NCBI RefSeq assembly: GCF_031844705.1
Contig: NZ_CP134609.1
Span: 434,001 to 498,000 of the forward strand
DNA from: Streptomyces sp. ITFR-16
GTDB taxonomy: Bacteria; Actinomycetota; Actinomycetes; Streptomycetales; Streptomycetaceae
Reading direction: 5' to 3'
Length of the DNA: 64,000 bases
Below, piece by piece: positions 62,783-64,000 of the stretch (position 1 is the first letter of the stretch; the number at the start of each line of letters is the position of its first letter). Below the pieces are notes generated by a model that worked only from the letters and a program-made list of their open reading frames with translations, was not told where the DNA came from and did no database searches. The position numbers were made by a program, and so were the translations under genes.

Positions 62783-63361
62783 ATGCCCGACCTGCCAACC
62801 ACACCGCGCGGCGCCGCGACCAGCCGCCGCATCCTCGACGCCGCCGCCGCCGAATTCGCCAGGTACGGCATCGCCGGCGCCCGTATCGAGCGCATCATCG
62901 CCGCGGCCCGCACCAACAAGGCCCAGGTCTACGGCTACTTCGGCAACAAGGACGGCCTGTTCGAGGCGGTCGTCGCCGACTGCGTCGACCGGAGCACCGA
63001 CGCGCTCCCCTTCGACGCCGACGATCTGCCGGGCTGGGCGGTGCGGCTGTACGACGAGAACCTCCGCCGGCCCGAGATGGTCCGGCTCATCGCCTGGATC
63101 CGGCTGGAGCAGCGCCCGACCGGCCCGTGGTTCGACAGTTCCCGGCACGAGCACAAGCTCTCCGCCATCGCCCGGGCCCAGGCGGCGGGCCGGCTCCGCC
63201 AGGGCGATCCGTTCGACCTGCTGACGCTGGTCATCGCCATGGCGAGCGCCTGGTCCCCGGCCAGCAGCGTCTACACCGCCACGGCGGAGGACCCCGCCGA
63301 GGACCACGACCGCCGCCGGGCCCTGCTCCGCGAGTCCGTCGCACGCGCCGTCGCGCCCTGA
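62783..63361 (+). CDS. TetR/AcrR-family repressor
   Basis: A 192-residue regulator. The helix-turn-helix is in residues 12-58 (RRILDAAAAEFARYGIAGAR, IIAAARTNKAQVYGYFGNKDGLFEAVV), followed by a ligand-binding domain with the PF17926-like end. ATG 62783 lies 55 bases after the operator. It probably represses itself and the divergent dehydrogenase and responds to an electrophile or alcohol/aldehyde; the ligand is not deducible. Confidence 0.88.
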   Translation: MPDLPTTPRGAATSRRILDAAAAEFARYGIAGARIERIIAAARTNKAQVYGYFGNKDGLFEAVVADCVDRSTDALPFDADDLPGWAVRLYDENLRRPEMVRLIAWIRLEQRPTGPWFDSSRHEHKLSAIARAQAAGRLRQGDPFDLLTLVIAMASAWSPASSVYTATAEDPAEDHDRRRALLRESVARAVAP

Positions 63362-63440
63362 CGCCGCGCGTTCGGGTGCGTCGGCGCCCGCGACCCGCCG
63401 GGCGTCACCCGGCGTGCCGCAGCACCCGTCGGCCGTGTCG

Positions 63441-63983
63441 TCAGTCCCGGTCCCCGTCCGTCGCGGACAGCGCGTCGGCGACCATGCGGGTGGCGAACGC
63501 GCGGTCGTCGACGATGCGGTTGATGTGCTCCGCGAGCAGCAGGGCGGTGGCCTCCAGCGGGTTCATCTCGTCGCTGGTCCAGTCCCCGTACTGCTTGCGC
63601 CACAGGCTGGGGCTCAGTCCCGTGCCGGCCGCGACGACCAGGCCGGTCATCGTGGGGATCGCCTCGGCGGGAACACTCTTGGGCATCATGCGCAGCGAGG
63701 CCACGAAGCTGGGCACCACGTACTCGATGACGTCCCGGCCCTCACGTTCGTAGGCCATGCGCAGCCACTGCATGAACATGTAGACGAGGGTGCACGCGCC
63801 GTCCACCACGTCGTCCGCCTGGCTGGGGCCCAGCGAGGCGATGAACTGGTCCACCAACTGCTGCTGCTCCGGGTCGGTTTCGAGCGGGCCGTCGTAGACG
63901 GACTTGAGCCGGGAGTCGAGGACCATGAGCGCTGCGCTCACATCGCCGGCGGGGGCGTACTCGGGGCCACAGGGTGAATACAC
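63441..63983 (-). CDS. Uncharacterised protein
   Basis: A 180-residue protein from GTG 63983 with a good GGAGGAATCGC site. It is acidic and mostly helical (DPEQQQLVDQFIASLGPSQA, then ADDVVDGACTLVYMFMQWLR), with no signal peptide. I do not recognise the family. The arrangement TetR gene then this gene (convergent, 79 bases apart) gives no functional hint. It is complete within the window. Confidence 0.65.
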   Translation of the reverse strand: MYSPCGPEYAPAGDVSAALMVLDSRLKSVYDGPLETDPEQQQLVDQFIASLGPSQADDVVDGACTLVYMFMQWLRMAYEREGRDVIEYVVPSFVASLRMMPKSVPAEAIPTMTGLVVAAGTGLSPSLWRKQYGDWTSDEMNPLEATALLLAEHINRIVDDRAFATRMVADALSATDGDRD

Positions 63984-64000
63984 GCGATTCCTCCTCGATA

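Overview
The window is about 70 percent GC with the third-position bias and GTG/TTG starts typical of an actinomycete, almost certainly a Streptomyces-like chromosome. Supporting families are an NsdA-like TPR regulator, DUF6328, an F420-type LLM oxidoreductase, the short Cys-ended leader peptides of actinobacterial sulfur genes, and SAM-dependent and MoxR-type genes found across that genus. No rRNA, tRNA or CRISPR array was recognised.

Layout. 1-2.7 kb: a MoxR AAA+ ATPase cut by the window edge and its partner gene. 2.8-8.0 kb: four consecutive flavin-dependent (luciferase-like) monooxygenase genes on the minus strand behind a short leader peptide. 8.1-11.4 kb: a complete xylose/ribose-type sugar ABC importer. 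11.5-22.4 kb: housekeeping and accessory genes (flavodoxin-like protein, TrmO, TPR regulator, ABC exporter, VOC protein, HhH endonuclease, YbdK ligase, DJ-1/PfpI). 22.4-29.5 kb: a two-gene xanthine-dehydrogenase-type molybdoenzyme, an amidotransferase-methyltransferase fusion, an M24 peptidase, a wrecked moeA and a sulfite-oxidase-like protein. 29.6-40.2 kb: a second organosulfur block with two monooxygenases, a TauD-like dioxygenase whose Fe-binding Asp is replaced by Gly, and a dipeptide/nickel-type ABC importer; each transcription unit is preceded by its own leader peptide. 40.2-43.8 kb: ArgJ with an AT-rich operator, an SDR, a DHFR-family protein and an XRE/PNPOx-type regulator.

43.9-60.7 kb is a layered mobile island. 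It splits a double-NUDIX gene: the 5' part lies at 44320-44447 and the 3' part resumes at about 60650. The founding element carries a tyrosine recombinase, a small HTH protein and a zinc-ribbon integrase-like gene. Its recombinase has a nonsense codon and is cut at the catalytic HxxRH motif by a roughly 7-kb Tn554-type element (three recombinases, a coiled-coil TnpC and a metallophosphoesterase cargo gene). An IS3 element with a 3-bp duplication sits at the end of the HTH gene; an IS5-type and a second IS3 element lie further right between two 108-bp inverted repeats. A GNAT acetyltransferase and a frameshifted Imm1-like gene are the remaining cargo. Just left of the island a hypB fragment is joined head-on to the NUDIX gene. 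Right of it lie a frameshifted zinc alcohol dehydrogenase, its probable TetR repressor with a palindromic operator between them, and an unrecognised gene.

The most notable system is the set of four leader peptides sharing the pattern R-x-H/V-x-D-L-x-R and ending in a Cys codon or Cys pair. Together they define a candidate cysteine-responsive regulon for scavenging organic sulfur (import, then oxygenolytic C-S cleavage by flavin monooxygenases and an Fe/2-oxoglutarate enzyme).
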